Source: Pelagibius sp036570545
Lineage (GTDB): Bacteria; Pseudomonadota; Alphaproteobacteria; Kiloniellales; Kiloniellaceae
Length of the DNA stretch: 6,277 bases
Reading direction: 5' to 3'
Assembly (NCBI GenBank): GCA_036570545.1
Contig: DATCXZ010000253.1
Coordinates: 1 to 6,277 of the forward strand
Shown here: positions 6,090 to 6,277 of the stretch, in pieces
Position numbering within the stretch: position 1 is the first letter of the stretch
Layout: each line of letters starts with the position of its first letter
Notes under the pieces: generated by a model
Seen by the model: the letters and a program-made list of their open reading frames with translations, nothing else
The model's database searches: none
Told to the model about the DNA's origin: nothing
Made by a program: the position numbers and the translations under genes

Positions 6090-6277
6090 ATGGCCGCCTC
6101 TCCCGCCCCCTTCTCCCTCAACGCCGTGCCGGAGATCCATTTCGGCGCCGGCCGTGCCGGCGCGCTGGCCGATGATGTGAAGGCGGCCGCGCCCGATGCC
6201 GCGCGCGTGCTGCTGGTGGCCGACGCCGTGCTGGTGAGCCTGGGGCTGGTCGGGCCCATCCGGCAGGCGCTGGAGGC
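6090..6277 (+). CDS. iron-containing alcohol dehydrogenase family protein, N-terminal fragment (partial, runs off the right edge)
   Basis: The first 62 codons are present. ATG 6090 follows AGGA (6081-6084) with 5 bases between. The peptide reads FSLNAVPEIHFGAGRAGALA (residues 8-27), then a helix, then RVLLVADAVLVSLGLVGPIR, the classic first part of the Fe-ADH fold. There, the FGxG strand-turn is followed by a parallel strand and the 'D..L..LGL' segment that begins the nucleotide-binding domain. Family members reduce aldehydes or oxidise alcohols with NAD(P), using Fe2+ or Zn2+ bound by one Asp and three His residues that lie beyond the window. The substrate (1,3-propanediol, lactaldehyde, butanol, maleylacetate or other) cannot be judged from this part. 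No functional link with the preceding gene is evident. Confidence 0.85.
   Translation, partial: MAASPAPFSLNAVPEIHFGAGRAGALADDVKAAAPDAARVLLVADAVLVSLGLVGPIRQALE

Overview
The window is high-GC, densely packed DNA from what looks like an alphaproteobacterium, perhaps a Rhodospirillales-type lineage. This rests on composition, on the zwf-pgl gene order, and on a roughly 100-bp palindromic intergenic repeat of a kind common in alphaproteobacteria (a GTCATCCCGG... start and a ...CGCCTTCGCGGGGGTGACGG end). The taxonomic placement is inference; no rRNA or other marker is present.

Layout: positions 1-1550 (minus strand) hold the start of a probable pgl and a complete zwf, joined by an ATGA stop/start overlap. 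These are the first two steps from glucose-6-phosphate into the Entner-Doudoroff or pentose-phosphate routes. A 141-bp divergent intergenic region separates zwf from a plus-strand gene (1692-2846) for an exported PQQ-dependent aldose dehydrogenase of the soluble glucose dehydrogenase (GSDH) family. A 225-bp spacer with a truncated palindromic-repeat fragment and a possible promoter leads to a Bcr/CflA-type MFS transporter (3072-4286). A second 225-bp spacer carries two separate short tandem duplications. It is followed by an unrecognised membrane protein (4512-5969) with about six predicted membrane segments and a cytoplasmic tail holding two helix-hairpin-helix-like repeats. The last ~34 codons of that gene lie inside the palindromic repeat, so its annotated C-terminus is repeat-derived. 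The window ends inside the N-terminus of an iron-containing alcohol dehydrogenase family gene (6090 onward).

Functionally, the left half is sugar oxidation: a periplasmic PQQ enzyme would oxidise aldoses outside the cytoplasmic membrane, while Zwf and Pgl oxidise phosphorylated glucose inside. The two are transcribed divergently and may share control, which is inference. The transporter, the membrane protein and the alcohol dehydrogenase appear to be separate transcription units with no evident shared pathway. No RNA gene, CRISPR array or complete mobile element is visible. The least ordinary item is the membrane/HhH-like protein with its repeat-encoded tail.
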